From NCBI GenBank assembly GCA_016703625.1, contig JADJBP010000009.1:62001-126000 (forward strand): a DNA stretch of 64,000 nt, written 5' to 3'. The notes under the pieces are model-generated. The model was not told the DNA's origin and searched no databases. It was given only the letters and a program-made list of their open reading frames with translations. Of the stretch, positions 7,211 to 19,113 are shown in pieces. How positions within the stretch are numbered: the first letter of the stretch is position 1; every line of letters begins with the position of its first letter. Source of the stretch: Chitinophagaceae bacterium (GTDB taxonomy: Bacteria; Bacteroidota; Bacteroidia; Chitinophagales; Chitinophagaceae). Made by a program: the position numbers and the translations under genes.

Positions 7211-9088
7211 TTATATTTTTTTCCCTGCCATGGCTTTGCTTACCGCGGTATCCATGATCCTTTCGGCATAGGGACGGGAGATATCGTTGAGTTCTTCTGT
7301 TTTGGCCTGAACCAGGTTTTTATCATTCATGTCGAGCGCTAACTGTAATGCCTGTATGGCCAATGACGTTTCATTGATCTCCTGCGGCGTTAACTGGCCG
7401 AAATTCTTTTGAATAAATTTTTCAGTGGTTGTGAGCAATTGCTCAGCTTCGGTTTTAGCTTCGGTCAATGCACGAATGTCCATATCCTCCTTAGCATGTG
7501 TCATTGAATCGAGCAGCATTTTTTCAACATCTTCATCCTTCAATCCATATTGGGGTTTCACTTCAATGGATTGTTCTATGCCACTCCTCAATTCCCTGGC
7601 ATGTACTACCAGTATACCATCGGCATTTATTAAAAAACTTACTTCCACTTTTGGCATACCGGCCGGCATACCCGGGATGCCCGTTAAATTAAATTCGGCC
7701 AGGCGGCGGTTATCCTTCACCATATCCCGCTCGCCCTGGTAAACGGCGATCTTCATGCCGCTTTGCCCGTCTTTATAAGTGGTATACTGCCTGGATACCT
7801 TTGTTGGAATTTTTGAATTCCTGGGCAGTAATACATCCATTAAACCACCCATGGTTTCCAGTCCAAGTGATAATGGCGTAACATCCAGCAGCAGCAGGTC
7901 TGTTGTATTGCCGGCTAATATATCGGCCTGTATGGCTGCACCCAAAGCCACTACCTCATCCGGGTCGACCGAATCATTTAATTCTTTACCAAAAAATCAC
8001 GCAACATCTGCTTTACCAGCGGAACCCTGGTACTGCCGCCAACCAGTACTATTTCATCAATATTCTCCTTTTTAATGCCTGCATCTTTTAATGCATTGTT
8101 ACAACAAACGATTGTTTTGTCAACAATGGGTTTAATGATCTCTTCAAATGTATCCCGGTTTATAGTAAGATCTTTTCCTTCATAAACTGTTGCATAGGAT
8201 TCGTTTGCTGATAATTGTATTTTGGCCTCCTCTGCTTTCAGCCGCAGTACCTGGCGGTATTTTGATTCGCGGGCATCAAATCCATTTTCATTGATCCAAT
8301 AATCAACAAGCGCAGCATCAAAATCATCGCCCCCTAAATAGGTATCGCCATTGGTTGCCAATACTTCAAAAATACCTCCACTGATATGCAGAATGGAAAT
8401 ATCAAATGTTCCGCCACCAAGGTCGTAAACCGCGATCGTTTTTTCCTCCCTTTGGGGGGTTAAGAGCAATGGAGGGCAAGCCAAAACCATAAGCAAGGCT
8501 GGCAGCTGTGGGTTCATTGATGATCCGGAGCACATCCAGCCCGGCCAGTTTGCCGGCATCCCTTGTTGCCTGGCGCTGTGCATCATTAAAATAGGCAGGC
8601 ACGGTAATCACTGCTTTACTCACCGGAGTTTTTAAAATATGTTCGGCCTGTTTTTTTAAAGCAGACAGGATCATCGATGAAAGGTCGATGGGTGAATAGA
8701 ATTTTGAGCCCACCTGCACTTTTACCAGCCTGCTCTCATTAGCAGAACGCTGTGAGTCATCAATGATCTTATAGGCAAATGATGTGGCATTGTGTTTAAC
8801 ATCGTTATAGGTTTTTCCCATTAACCGTTTGGCAGAAAAAATGGTATTGGCCGGGTCACTCACCAGGTATTGTTTTGCTTCGTCCCCTACTGTGATATTT
8901 TCATTTTCGCCAAAATGTATAACAGAAGGCACCAGGGAGTGGCTGTTGTGTTCTTTTAAAGCAACCGGCTTTTTACTTTCGGGATGAATGATAGCGATAA
9001 GACTGTTGGTTGTACCCAGGTCAATGCCCACAATGATCTCATCCTTCTGTAAACTGCCGGTGGCTATATTGATAGCTATTTTAGCCAT
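7211..9088 (-). CDS. hscA: HscA-type Hsp70 chaperone for Fe-S cluster assembly (two frameshifts, one GC-rich repeat insert)
   Basis: Hsp70 that acts on the IscU scaffold. The start MAKIAINIATGSLQKDEIIV, an extension before GIDLGTTNSLIAI, is typical of Bacteroidota HscA rather than DnaK. ATPase motifs are VITVPAYFNDAQRQATRDAG, INEPTAASLAYG, YDLGGGTFDIS and VLVGGSTRVP. The substrate-binding domain has DVTPLSLGLETMGG. The frame shifts inside a GC-rich insert at 8443-8481 and again near 7984, where one G of AAAGGAATTA is missing. The two shifts compensate, giving about 625 residues. The insert adds about 12 residues (LPSIALNPPKGG) after the EPTAASLAYGFG helix. Confidence 0.88.
8443..8481. repeat. 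GC-rich short repeat inserted in the hscA coding region
   Basis: The segment contains CCTCCCTTTGGGGGGTTAAG and GGAGGGCAAG. It falls between the conserved Hsp70 motifs AAASLAYG-type and DLGGGTFD, where homologues have only a few residues. The read-out is the proline-rich peptide LPSIALNPPKGG. Its core is like the intergenic block at 1386-1410. Confidence 0.6.
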
Positions 9089-9102
9089 GTATTTTTTTTT
9101 CG

Positions 9103-9110
9103 CAAAGGTA
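9103..9110 (-). promoter_or_regulatory. -7 promoter element of hscA
   Basis: Minus-strand TACCTTTG matches TAnnTTTG, 15 bases before the hscA ATG. No good -33 TTTG is present. Confidence 0.45.
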
Positions 9111-9116
9111 TGTAAT

Positions 9117-9143
9117 AAAAAAAAGCTGCCCGTTGCAGGCAGC
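9117..9143 (-). terminator. Intrinsic terminator after the PorU2-type gene
   Basis: Minus-strand GGCTGCC...GGGCAGC-like stem (GCTGCC/GGCAGC, loop TGCAACG) is followed by eight T. It lies about 25 bases past the C25 protease stop and before hscA. Confidence 0.88.
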
Positions 9144-9168
9144 CTTTCCTTTCAATCAGTATTTTCAA

Positions 9169-12100
9169 TTACCGGAGGATTACCATTTTGCCGTAACCTT
9201 TTGTAAAGAATTTATCGGTTTTACTATCGTTTTCCGGTTTATATTTTTCGAGCGACCTGCCATTTAAATTCGTGAGTACCCTGTACAGGTAAACACCGTT
9301 GGCCAGTTTTGCGCCATAGGCATCGGTACCATCCCATTTAAACTCAGTCATATTTCTGCCAACATGTAATGGCCCCAATTCATCTTTCGTGATCTCCCTA
9401 ACCACTTTACCGGTAATGGTCAGAATCTGTATCCGCATATTCTGCGGCACTTCGCTGCCGGTTATAGTAAATACAAATGCGGTAGAAGTGGTAAACGGAT
9501 TCGGGTAATTGAGTAAATTGGAGATCATTGCCTTGGTGATCACTTTAAAGGAAATATGATACTCAATGGCACCCGCCGTATTACCGATCACATCTCTTCC
9601 GGAAACGATCAGTTCATAATCGCCTTCTTCGGGGAAATAAGGCAGGAAATCGATCGTAGCTGTATTATTCCCGGTTGAAAGATTTGCCGGCGTAAAACGC
9701 AACGAATTCACTTAATGCAAGGTAACGGTTCTCGTCCTTTAAATTGATCAGGATATGCGGTTTGGCAGAAACAATATCCTTGTTCAGAATGTGCACACCA
9801 TCAAATGTTACATCCAGCAGCGGATTAAAATTATCTGCTTTTACAAACAGGTCCTTAAACAATATATTATTAAAATGATATTGTTCGGGTTGATCGAAGT
9901 TGGGATTCACTTCAACAAAAACCGTATTATTACCCGGGTAATCCCTGGTATCAATGGTATAACTCACTATCAATGTATCGCCGCTTACCAATACCTTACC
10001 TTTTGGCAATGTTACCAGGTGCGGTACATTATTCCTGTCGGTAATGGTAAAATTGATCTTCATGCTGTCGGCAAATGCTGTCTGGCTTATATTTTTAAAT
10101 GCCAGTTTAAAATCAACCAGTTCGCCCTGGTCTGCAGTATCCTTCATTACAAAAAGAATATTTGGTGCAAGTGCGCCTTCCGGAACAAAAGAACCATTCA
10201 ATCTCCAGTACCTTAACTGGTAAGGTGTTCCCTGGATAGTATCCCTGGTAAACATTTTAAGTTTAAGGTATGGGTATTGAGCCGCATTGACAGAAGATAT
10301 GTCAAAATCCTTTGTAGAAGAATCGACAGTAAATAAAGGTGTTTCCACACCGGTTGGTGAAACCCCAATGATGTTGAACGATACAGAATCCCCGGCTGAA
10401 ACTTCTTCCCTAGAACCCTCCAGTGAAACTGGCTCCAGCTGCTGGCCGGACCTAAACGCGGTGAGGTGACCGTGCCCGAGCTTTTCACGGTAGGTGCAAT
10501 GGTATTCAAAACAATTTTATCATAGATACCTTCTGAAAATAAAAAGGAAGGTGTAAAAGATGCATCCTGTTTTTTATAAATGAAATTAAATGCCCTTGGC
10601 CTGTTAAAGGAATCTATATCAATGAACCCGGCATTCTTCAACCTGTGGTAAAGCGAATTGCCGCTTCCCATAACAAGGGTATCTCCCATCCAGGTATTGG
10701 CATAAGTATTTGATGCCGGTAACACGCCGGATGTCATCCTTGCTGTTACATAATATCCGGCCGGTATCTGGTCCAGGAAGTTAACAGCGGCTATGCGCTT
10801 AGCCTGTGATAAAATATTGTATTGAAAATTCCACCTGCGATTTATTCCGCAAACATTATCACTTCCGTACAAGCCGGTACCCGGGTAAGTATTGGCCCAG
10901 GGAACCATATCAAACGGGCTGAACACATTGAAGATAATGGCTGAAATTCCGCAAACACTCTGGATAGAATTTAACCCGTCAATTTCTACCGTAAAATCCT
11001 GTGCTACACTTGCCGCAGTAGGAAATACACCGTTCTTGATCTTTACTGCTTTATTGGAAGCATTGAAATTCCATTTATTGCTGGCTGTATAGTGCATATC
11101 CGTAACCGCAGACCTTAAATGCTGGTATGAATGTGACTGGTTAAAACCTGCAGTACTGTTTGGCAAATAAATAAATGAATAACTGTTCCAGATATAATTA
11201 CTGCCGGCCGGCGGAACAGTAGATGTTCTCCAGTAATAAACGGTGCTGTCGGTAAAACTGAGGTTTGTTGGTTTGAATTCAATAACACCCCCCTATATCA
11301 GAAACATTATATGTTTTTTAAATGGCGAATTGTATAATTCAGTGGTATCAATTTCCATAACATATTGCCGCATGGTGCTTAAAGGATTGGCTGTGCTGGC
11401 ATAATATGAAATGTTCTGCTGGTTGATGATGGAATAGTTATAGGGTGAAACAGGACGTAATTCATCTTCAAAAATGTAGAAATCCTTTGTCAGGTCATTA
11501 TTCGTTTCAGACAATTCATTAACCCGGTTATCCACATCCAGTGAAACCAGTAATTTATTGAGTCCTTTATCAGTAGTGGGGTTAATGGGTACAAAAAGGC
11601 TTATGGAATCCATATATAAAATAGATGGGATCAACTGGTTGTACAATACCCTGATGGAATCATTGGGTAGTTTTTGTTTTATGGTTACCCTGATGGAATC
11701 CTGATGGCCCTGCCGATATTCATCATCTTCACATCCACTTTAAAGTTTTGATCGGCAACGGTGATGATGCTCGGGGTAAACTTCACCAGCTGGTCTTCTA
11801 TCACATAGTCAGGTTTCTGAAAGTAATTTATTTTTAAAGCAGGGTCTCCGTGCAGGTTAATTTCTTCCAGGTGCATTCTTGTATAAAAGTCCAGGCTGCC
11901 GGGATTGGATCCCAAATTCTGTAATGTTGCTTTCATCTGGTTCCCAATAGAATTTCCATACAGGTTATAACCTATGTTCTGATAATGCCGGGTATTGTAA
12001 AAATTCAGGAAAGGAGCTATACCGAAATGTGTACTGCCGAGGAATCCAATTGAACCCTTTTGATTGATCAATACATACTTTTCGGACAGGGACATACCGG

Positions 12101-14163
12101 AAAACCCATTAACACGGTTGGGGTTAAATGTAAAGAAATTACCTACGGTACAACCGCTCACATGCATAAAAGGGTATTTACCCGCATTTTGATAATTTTC
12201 GGGATATTTTAAATTCATGGCGAGCTCATTGGCAGAAGAATGGCCGAAATATTTAACGTAGCTGAGCCCTTCCTGGAACAACTGGCTTATACGCAGGCTC
12301 TGCTGCTGTTCAATGGTAGCTACGGAGGTCTTCGAAAAGGTTTCCACATGGGCACCGTACAAAGTATCCTGTATGATATTCTTATACCCGTTCATATACA
12401 CGCCAAACTGTGCATTTTCAATACTGTCTGATCCGCCAATGGTATGTAACATATTCTTCATCCAGCCTTTATCAGCAATGGTTTGGCTGGGCGACTGCTG
12501 TGCCTGTTCATACTGCATCATTTTTTCAAGGTAAATGCCCACTTCCGTTCCGTTTATGGCGCCCAGCCTGCCTATGGGAATAGAAGGTATTACGGTGCCG
12601 GCCGGGGCCGACAACAATATATCAGATGCAGGCCATCCATATGATTGAACGAGGTCAAGCTGTTCGGCAAGCGGGCTCGCCTGGTTCACCATATAATCAA
12701 TATAACTTAATCCCTTCCAATAATAAATACATATTGGGGTGTGGCCGTAAATTGCTGGTTTGCATATTGAATAAAATCGTTGATCGCAGATGGATGCTTT
12801 TTAATTCCAAATCCAAACTGATCATTTAACTCATCAATATTATAAATTTTGGCATTGAAACTACCACCTGCTGCAGTACTGCGGTACTGGCGGTATAACT
12901 CCACATTATTTACCCCCGAACCGTTGTTATATAAAATAGGGTTGCTGATAATGATATAATTTGCCTGGTTGGCAGTAATGGCATAATTAATGAAATTTTT
13001 GGATGCCAGTGCTGTAACCCGGTTTACGTTGGATACATCGCTGCTCATCAGCCTGAATTTACGCAACGTATCTGCAGAAGGTACCAGTGCAAATTTTACC
13101 TGCCCGGCAGTACTTATATCACCGATGATCCTTTTTGCATTATTATAATCGTACAAAACAGGTGCAACACCATTTGTATTGAAATTTGTGATCACGAGGT
13201 AATTACCCAGTGCATTTTCCTTGAGTTCAAAATAAAAATTCTTTTCATTATTAAAATTAAAAGTTGCCGGGTAAGTGACAGAAAAACAACTGACCACAAC
13301 ACGGTCAACTGCAGTAGATGAGTTACCGTTTACACTCACGGGCAAATTGGTAGCACTTGCCAAAAGTGATAATGGCAGGTTCCTGATGGTGTCTTTCAGG
13401 TAATTGAAATAAGGCATTGGTTTTAACATGATCTGGGTATTGTAAAACCTTGCCCACAGTTCTCTTGGGTACAATGCATTACCTGCGGCAGCTACCGTAA
13501 ATATTACACTGTTTGGCGGACCTGCGGCATACCTGTTCATACCACTCAGGTCTTTTGATACAGCACAGCATGGAGCAGCATTATCACTGGTCCAGCCCTC
13601 CCCAATATCATAGGATGATGAATAAACATATTCCCCGATCACAGCAGCATATCCCCTGTTTACCTGGTTGCGGAAATGTGTTTCTATACGGCGCATAAAA
13701 TAAGGATCGGCCGGCAGTGTATTACTGGCAGTATTATTATCAGCAGTAAGGTACCTGAGATTGCCCCCTGCCGGGTTAACCGTCAGGAAATAAGAAGCCG
13801 TATCCGTATCCAGGCTGAATTTATCACATAGCTGGTAATCGGGGTTGCGGTACAGTTTTTTATCAGGCTTACCATCATTCATTTCGCCCCAGAATTCAAT
13901 AAAATCAGTTGCACCAAAAACACCGGTAGCCACGGATGTGAACAAACGCACTTCTTTACCGTTGCGCCAAAGCTGGAAGTTTTCGGCTGGCACCGATCCC
14001 AAACCGGCAGAAGCCAAAACCGGCTGGTAGATACGGGTCAAAGTATCTTTTCCCAGCTTGAATTTAAAGTAGGTTTTGCTGTAATCGATCCAACTGTTAT
14101 TCAACTGTGCATAGCCAGTGCTGGCAAGTAAACTGATAACAGTTATTATTAGAATTTTTTCAT
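9169..14163 (-). CDS. Putative T9SS sortase, PorU2-type C25 cysteine protease (multiply frameshifted in this sequence)
   Basis: Type IX secretion sortases of family C25 cut the C-terminal signal of cargo at the cell surface. The reading restores to about 1,666 codons. A signal peptide (MKKILIITVISLLASTGYAQ) starts at 14163. An N-terminal beta region follows, then the C25 domain with catalytic His in KYFGHSSANE and Cys in VSGCTVGNFF. A C-terminal FlgD/CTD-like domain (NYPNPF, WDGTDAYGAKLANGVYLYR) ends it. Breaks lie near 14155, 12710, 11697, 11300 (A run and G run, compensating), 10409 and 9710, almost all in homopolymers. The last junction also seems to lack about 20 residues. Length and pairing with a PorV-like barrel favour the long PorU2 form over classical PorU. 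Confidence 0.75.
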
Positions 14164-14182
14164 ACCGGTGTTAAATTATTAT

Positions 14183-15292
14183 TTATTCTGTTTCTTTCTT
14201 TCCCACGATATTGAACCGCAATGAAAAGATATGGGTATATAACGGATTCGACTGGTTGGCAAGGTTTGTAAATGCATAATCGATCATGATATTCTTTATT
14301 TTAAACCCTGCACCCGCACTTGGCTGGTAGATCCACACCTTTTTTTGATTAAGCGTATCACTGTCTTTTAATGCCCTTTGAAAATTGGTAATGCCGGCCC
14401 TTACAAAAAATACGTCGCTGATGGTTGCTTCCAAACCTATATGCGGGTCAATACTGATCGTGTTACCGCTAAAAACAGTATTCCTTTTTCCGTCAAAGGT
14501 CACATCCACATTGGCCTCAGCCATCAGGCTAACTTTTTTACCCAGCTTAAAATCATATCCACCGCCAATGATGATGCGGGGTGCTGTAAGTTCGGTTGAC
14601 TTTACCGGAATTTTATTATTGGTCAGGTACAAAACTTCTTTTTCCTTTTCAGTGAATTTAAATGACCAGGCATTAAAAGTGGTGGTTACATCACGTGCCA
14701 CTATACCGGCATGCCATTTTTCGCCGTGCATCTGTAAACCTGCATCCAGTCCAAAACCCCAGGCAGAAGCAAATTTGCCAACCTTACGGTAAATTACTTT
14801 TGCATTTATACCAAAACTGATCTGCTGCCTCTCTGTTTCCTTTATCTTTTGTGCAAAAGAAAGCAGGAATGCATAGTCTGCCGAAGAGAAGGTCTGGATC
14901 CTGTCATAATTGAAACTGCCGTCGGGTTCCACCAGGAAAAGTGTATTGGGAATATCATCAATGGCAAACCGGAACAGCGAAAAACCAAGCGCCCTTTTGT
15001 TATCCTGTAGTGGCATTGCAGCAGATAAATAATCGTATTTGGCAATGCCTCCAAAATATTCGGCATGCATAATGCCCACATTGGTATATTCTTTAATACC
15101 TGTTAATCCCGCAGGGTTCCAATAACCGGCAGTTGCGTCCTTTGCAGAAGCAACCTGTGCACCTCCCATAGCCAAACCCCTGGCACCCGCACCTATATTT
15201 AAAAATTCATTTGAATATTTCCTGAATTGAGAGAAGCCAAAAACCGGTATGATCAATAGTAATAGTAAGGATATCTTAGTGTAAAATCTCAT
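14183..15292 (-). CDS. PorV/PorQ-family outer-membrane barrel (PorV2-type)
   Basis: 369 residues with a signal peptide (about 1-21, ending FGFSQ) and alternating beta strands. The N-terminal signature FLNIGAGARGLAMGGAQVAS, then KDATAGYWNPAGL, is that of the PorV/PorQ family, which shuttles or holds T9SS substrates at the outer membrane. The classical PorV signature with ADARAAGMG is absent, so a PorV2-type paralogue is more likely. It ends just upstream of the C25 protease (20-base gap) and is co-transcribed with it. The frame is intact. Confidence 0.8.
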   Translation of the reverse strand: MRFYTKISLLLLLIIPVFGFSQFRKYSNEFLNIGAGARGLAMGGAQVASAKDATAGYWNPAGLTGIKEYTNVGIMHAEYFGGIAKYDYLSAAMPLQDNKRALGFSLFRFAIDDIPNTLFLVEPDGSFNYDRIQTFSSADYAFLLSFAQKIKETERQQISFGINAKVIYRKVGKFASAWGFGLDAGLQMHGEKWHAGIVARDVTTTFNAWSFKFTEKEKEVLYLTNNKIPVKSTELTAPRIIIGGGYDFKLGKKVSLMAEANVDVTFDGKRNTVFSGNTISIDPHIGLEATISDVFFVRAGITNFQRALKDSDTLNQKKVWIYQPSAGAGFKIKNIMIDYAFTNLANQSNPLYTHIFSLRFNIVGKKETE

Positions 15293-15662
15293 AATAACAT
15301 CTGGTTAGTTATTGAATTTAATAGGTAGCTGCTACATAAACGTAATTATACTTGGTAAATTGTGTTTATATAACAGTATAAAATTAAGCTTAATATTACA
15401 ATTCGCGGGTTGCTTCCTGTGTTTATTTTAACCTGGTTTTTAAACAAAAAGTATCACTGGTAAAAGACACTTATTTTCACCAAAAGGATGCCTGCACATG
15501 TACGCAAAGAACGATAAACCGGATTTTTTCACTACAATCACTTTTTTATCAGCAACTTGTACTTTTTAAGATGATAAACTGGCGCTTTTATCAATATTTA
15601 TAAGCATTTTTGCCAAAATGAGTATCAGTTTATAATATTTTACTTTAATTTTTAATCAGCAT
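15293..15662. other. Divergent intergenic region, PorV2-type gene / tyrS
   Basis: 370 bp, AT-rich, with no ORF or RNA gene that I can support. Both flanking genes are transcribed outward. A weak promoter-like pair for tyrS is TTTG near 15609 with TAATATTTT about 20 bases on. Nothing else stands out. Confidence 0.5.
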
Positions 15663-16943
15663 ATGCAGCCATTATTAACCGAATTACAATGGAGAGGAAT
15701 GATCCAGGACATCATGCCCGGAACAAAAGAACAACTGGAGAAAGAAATGACAACCGCTTATATTGGCTTTGACCCCACAGCCGACAGCCTGCATATTGGA
15801 AGCCTGGTACCCATAATTTTACTGGTTCATTTACAAAAAGCCGGGCATAAACCCATTGCCCTGGTAGGCGGTGCAACCGGCATGGTTGGTGACCCCAGTG
15901 GCAAAAGCGAAGAAAGGAATCTGTTGAGTGAGGAGGTATTGAACCTGAATGTTGCAGGTGTAAAGGCGCAGCTTGAAAAATTCTTAGACTTTGATCAAAG
16001 CAAATCCAATGCTGCTGAAATGGTCAATAATTATGACTGGTTTAAAGAGATCAGTTTTTTGGATTTTATCAGGGATACCGGTAAACACATCACCGTAAAT
16101 TACATGATGTCCAAAGACAGTGTGAAGAAAAGGCTGGAAGGCGGAACCGGCATGAGTTTTACCGAATTCACCTACCAGTTGGTACAGGGTTATGATTTTT
16201 ACTGGCTGCACACGCATAAAAACTGCAAACTGCAGATGGGCGGCAGTGACCAGTGGGGAAATATTGTAACAGGTACTGAATTGATCAGGAGAAAAAGTGG
16301 CGGCGAGGCATTTGCCTTTACCTGCCCGCTGATCAAAAAAGCCGATGGCGGTAAGTTTGGGAAAACCGAGCAGGGAAATATCTGGCTGGATGCCGGTAAA
16401 ACATCGCCTTACCGGTTTTACCAGTTTTGGTTGAATGCCAATGACTGTGATGCGGAAACCTGGATCAGGATCTTTACTTTTTTACACGAACCCACGATCA
16501 ATGAATTGATCGCTGAACATAAAAAAGATGCATCAAAAAGGGTTTTACAAAAAATTCTGGCCCGGGAAGTAACTGTTTTTGTACATGGAGAAGCGGAGTA
16601 CCACAAAGCCGTTGAAACAACAGAAAAATTATTTACCGGTCAAACTGCGTCTGCCGAAAGCCTGAGCGAATCTGACCTTGAAGAAATGGAGGGTGTGGTA
16701 AAGATCAATTTCCCGGAAGAAAAAATGGGGGCCGGTATTGATGTGGTTTCCTTTTTAGCCGATACAAATATTTTTCCAAGTAAGGGTGAAGCCAGGAAAA
16801 TGGTTCAGGGTGGCGGAGTAAGTATCAACCGTAATAAAATTGACGATATACAACTGGCTATTGACAAAAGTTTTTTATTGCATGGTAAATACATTCTTGT
16901 ACAAAAAGGAAAGAAAAATTATTTCCTTGTTCAGATCTTGTAA
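15663..16943 (+). CDS. tyrS: Tyrosyl-tRNA synthetase
   Basis: 426 residues, intact. A class I synthetase with the HIGH-like DSLHIGSLVPI (about 37-47), the KMSKS-like KFGKTEQGNIW, and a C-terminal S4 RNA-binding domain (FPSKGEARKMVQGGGVSIN). The motifs YIGFDPTAD and GGSDQWGNI bind tyrosine and the adenylate. It charges the tRNA-Tyr encoded at 3228-3310. It is convergent with the S9 peptidase across a two-way terminator. Confidence 0.98.
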   Translation: MQPLLTELQWRGMIQDIMPGTKEQLEKEMTTAYIGFDPTADSLHIGSLVPIILLVHLQKAGHKPIALVGGATGMVGDPSGKSEERNLLSEEVLNLNVAGVKAQLEKFLDFDQSKSNAAEMVNNYDWFKEISFLDFIRDTGKHITVNYMMSKDSVKKRLEGGTGMSFTEFTYQLVQGYDFYWLHTHKNCKLQMGGSDQWGNIVTGTELIRRKSGGEAFAFTCPLIKKADGGKFGKTEQGNIWLDAGKTSPYRFYQFWLNANDCDAETWIRIFTFLHEPTINELIAEHKKDASKRVLQKILAREVTVFVHGEAEYHKAVETTEKLFTGQTASAESLSESDLEEMEGVVKINFPEEKMGAGIDVVSFLADTNIFPSKGEARKMVQGGGVSINRNKIDDIQLAIDKSFLLHGKYILVQKGKKNYFLVQIL

Positions 16944-16957
16944 ATTATCAACCGAAT

Positions 16958-16992
16958 AAAAAATCAACCGCCAGCTGGCGGTTGATTTTTTT
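16958..16992. terminator. Bidirectional terminator between tyrS and S9 peptidase gene
   Basis: A near-perfect palindrome: A run, TCAACCGCCAGCTGGCGGTTGA, T run. It can end transcripts from both strands, fitting the convergent arrangement. Confidence 0.92.
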
Positions 16993-17003
16993 AACAGTAT
17001 TAC

Positions 17004-18940
17004 CTATTGCTTTTTAGGCTCAACAGGTTTACCCGAAAGATATTTATCAAAGAATTTGTCCATCTCTTTATAAAATTCAAGCCGGTTGCCTTCATTGGCA
17101 AAACCATGGCCCTCATCATTTTTAACCATGTAATCAACCAGTACTCCCCTTTTCCGCAATGCCTCTACCATCTGGTCGCTTTCGTCCTTATTAACCCTTG
17201 GGTCATTGGCTCCCTGTGCAACAAATAAGGGTGTTTTTATTTTACCGGCATGCAGGGCTTGTGACACTTCGGCCAGTAAAGCGCTGTCTTTTACCGGGTC
17301 GCCAACCATTTCATAAAACATGGCTTTGTAGGGTTCCCAGTATGGCGGAATGGTTTTCATAAAAGTGAACATATTTGATACGCCTACATAATCAACAGCA
17401 CATGCATACAAGTCGGGCGTAAATGCCACGCCTGCCAGTGTTGCATAGCCGCCATAGCTTCCTCCGTAAATGGCTACCCGTTTGGGATCAGCAATACCTT
17501 CTTTGATCAGCCACTGCACCCCATCGGTAATATCATCCTGCATGGTTTTGCCCCACTGTTTCTGGCTCTTCAGCCAAAACTCTTTTCCATAACCGGTAGA
17601 ACCCCTGAAATTCATTTGCAAAACAGCATAACCCCTGTTGGCAAATAACTGGGCCTCATTGTTAAAACCCCATTCATCCCTTGCCCATGGGCCACCATGC
17701 GGGTTGATAACCACCGGCGGGTTCCTGGCTTCCATGCCTTTTGGCAAGGTAAGGTAACCATGTATGGTAAGCCCATCCCTCGATGTGTATTTGACGGGTT
17801 TCATGGTTGCCATTTCCTCTTCTTTTAACCAGGGAAAGGCATCTGCCAGGAACTTGGTTTCACCTGTTTTCTTATCATAGAAATGATACCTTGCGGCAAC
17901 TTTATCATTGCCTGTCCAAACTACAAACTTATCTTCTGCAATATTATTACCATAAATGCCAATTTCGTATCCTTTGAATTTATCCTGCATTTTTTTATAC
18001 TCCGATTCAGTTTCTTTATCTAAAAAATGCTGTTCTCCCTTCCAGGATGTATAAGATGCCAGGGTTAATACTTTCCGTTTTGCAGAAAAACTTAACCCAT
18101 TCACATCATAATCCGGGTTGCTGTAAATTTCTTTAATTTCCTTTCGTGCAGCCAGGTCATACTCAACGATCGCTGTTTTATCCCTGCCGATATTGCTCGA
18201 CACATAAATATTCTTATTGTCGAAAGTAAAGAACTGGATCGAGAACTGGTCTTTGTAAGATGTAGTAAGAATTGAATCGAAAGGAGCCGCTTCAGTTGCC
18301 CGGTGAAAATAAGTTGTATTTACGCCATCTGTTTTTGTGGCCATCCGGATGATCCCGGCATGATCGGTAAACCAGCTTTCGTAATTATTATTATTCTCAT
18401 ATAAAACCTTCAGTTCCCCGGTTTCAATATTAATGCTGTAGGGATCAAAAAGCGTGCATCCCTTTTGTTTATGCCCACCATCACTTCTTTTTCTTTACCG
18501 GCAATATCTCGCCAGCCATCGAGTATTTCGGTCCTCACTTTGGGGAATGGTGTCAAGGCCTTCAGGTCTTTGCCATCCATGGCAACAGAAAACAATTGAA
18601 AATTTTCATCCCCGCCCACATCCTGCAGGTAAATAATGCGGTTGCCTTTCCATTGATAACGGTAAATATTACGCACCGTATCATTGGTAACGGGCAAGGC
18701 CACACTGTCTGAAATTTTCTGTACAAACACATTGGTATGCCCGTTGTGCGGGCTCAGGTAAGAAATGTATTCCCCATCCGGTGAAATACGCCAGCTGAAT
18801 TTTTCGGGATTTTTAAAGAAATCCTCCACGGCTATTTTTGGTGCAGGTTCTTCGGATTTGGTTTTGTTTTTACAGGCTGTAAAAATGACCGGTGCCAAAA
18901 CCAGCAAAGCAATAACGGGTTTCTGAAATAATTTAATCAT
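17004..18940 (-). CDS. Prolyl-oligopeptidase-family (S9) serine peptidase, lipoprotein (frameshifted)
   Basis: A cell-envelope peptidase. A lipoprotein signal ends at the Cys in LAPVIFTACKNK. A beta-propeller region follows (WRISPDGEYISYLSPHNG, YRYQWKGNRIIYLQDVGGD). The C-terminal alpha/beta hydrolase carries nucleophile Ser in GGSYGGYATL, Asp in GANDPRVN and His in DEGHGF. The two frames join at a run of five A at 18447-18451, one base short, giving RDARFFDPYSINIETGELKV. Total is about 645 residues, usual for the family. The substrate is not evident. Confidence 0.88.
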
Positions 18941-19113
18941 AATTAATTATTTTAAAAAATTAAAAAGTAATAAATAAAGGTTTGGATGTAAAATATTGTG
19001 GCAGTCAGAGGGAACGCAGCATCAAGATAATATCTTTTCTTTCAAATCAAAAATCCCCGGTTAAAGGGATGTATAATTATTTGTTAAACGGTAAATACCT
19101 TATACACTCAACG
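18941..19113. repeat. Intergenic region with degenerate REP-like element
   Basis: GTCAGAGGGAACGCAGCATC (19004-19023) resembles the REP-like sequence at 47799-47827. The rest is AT-rich without features. Confidence 0.35.
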
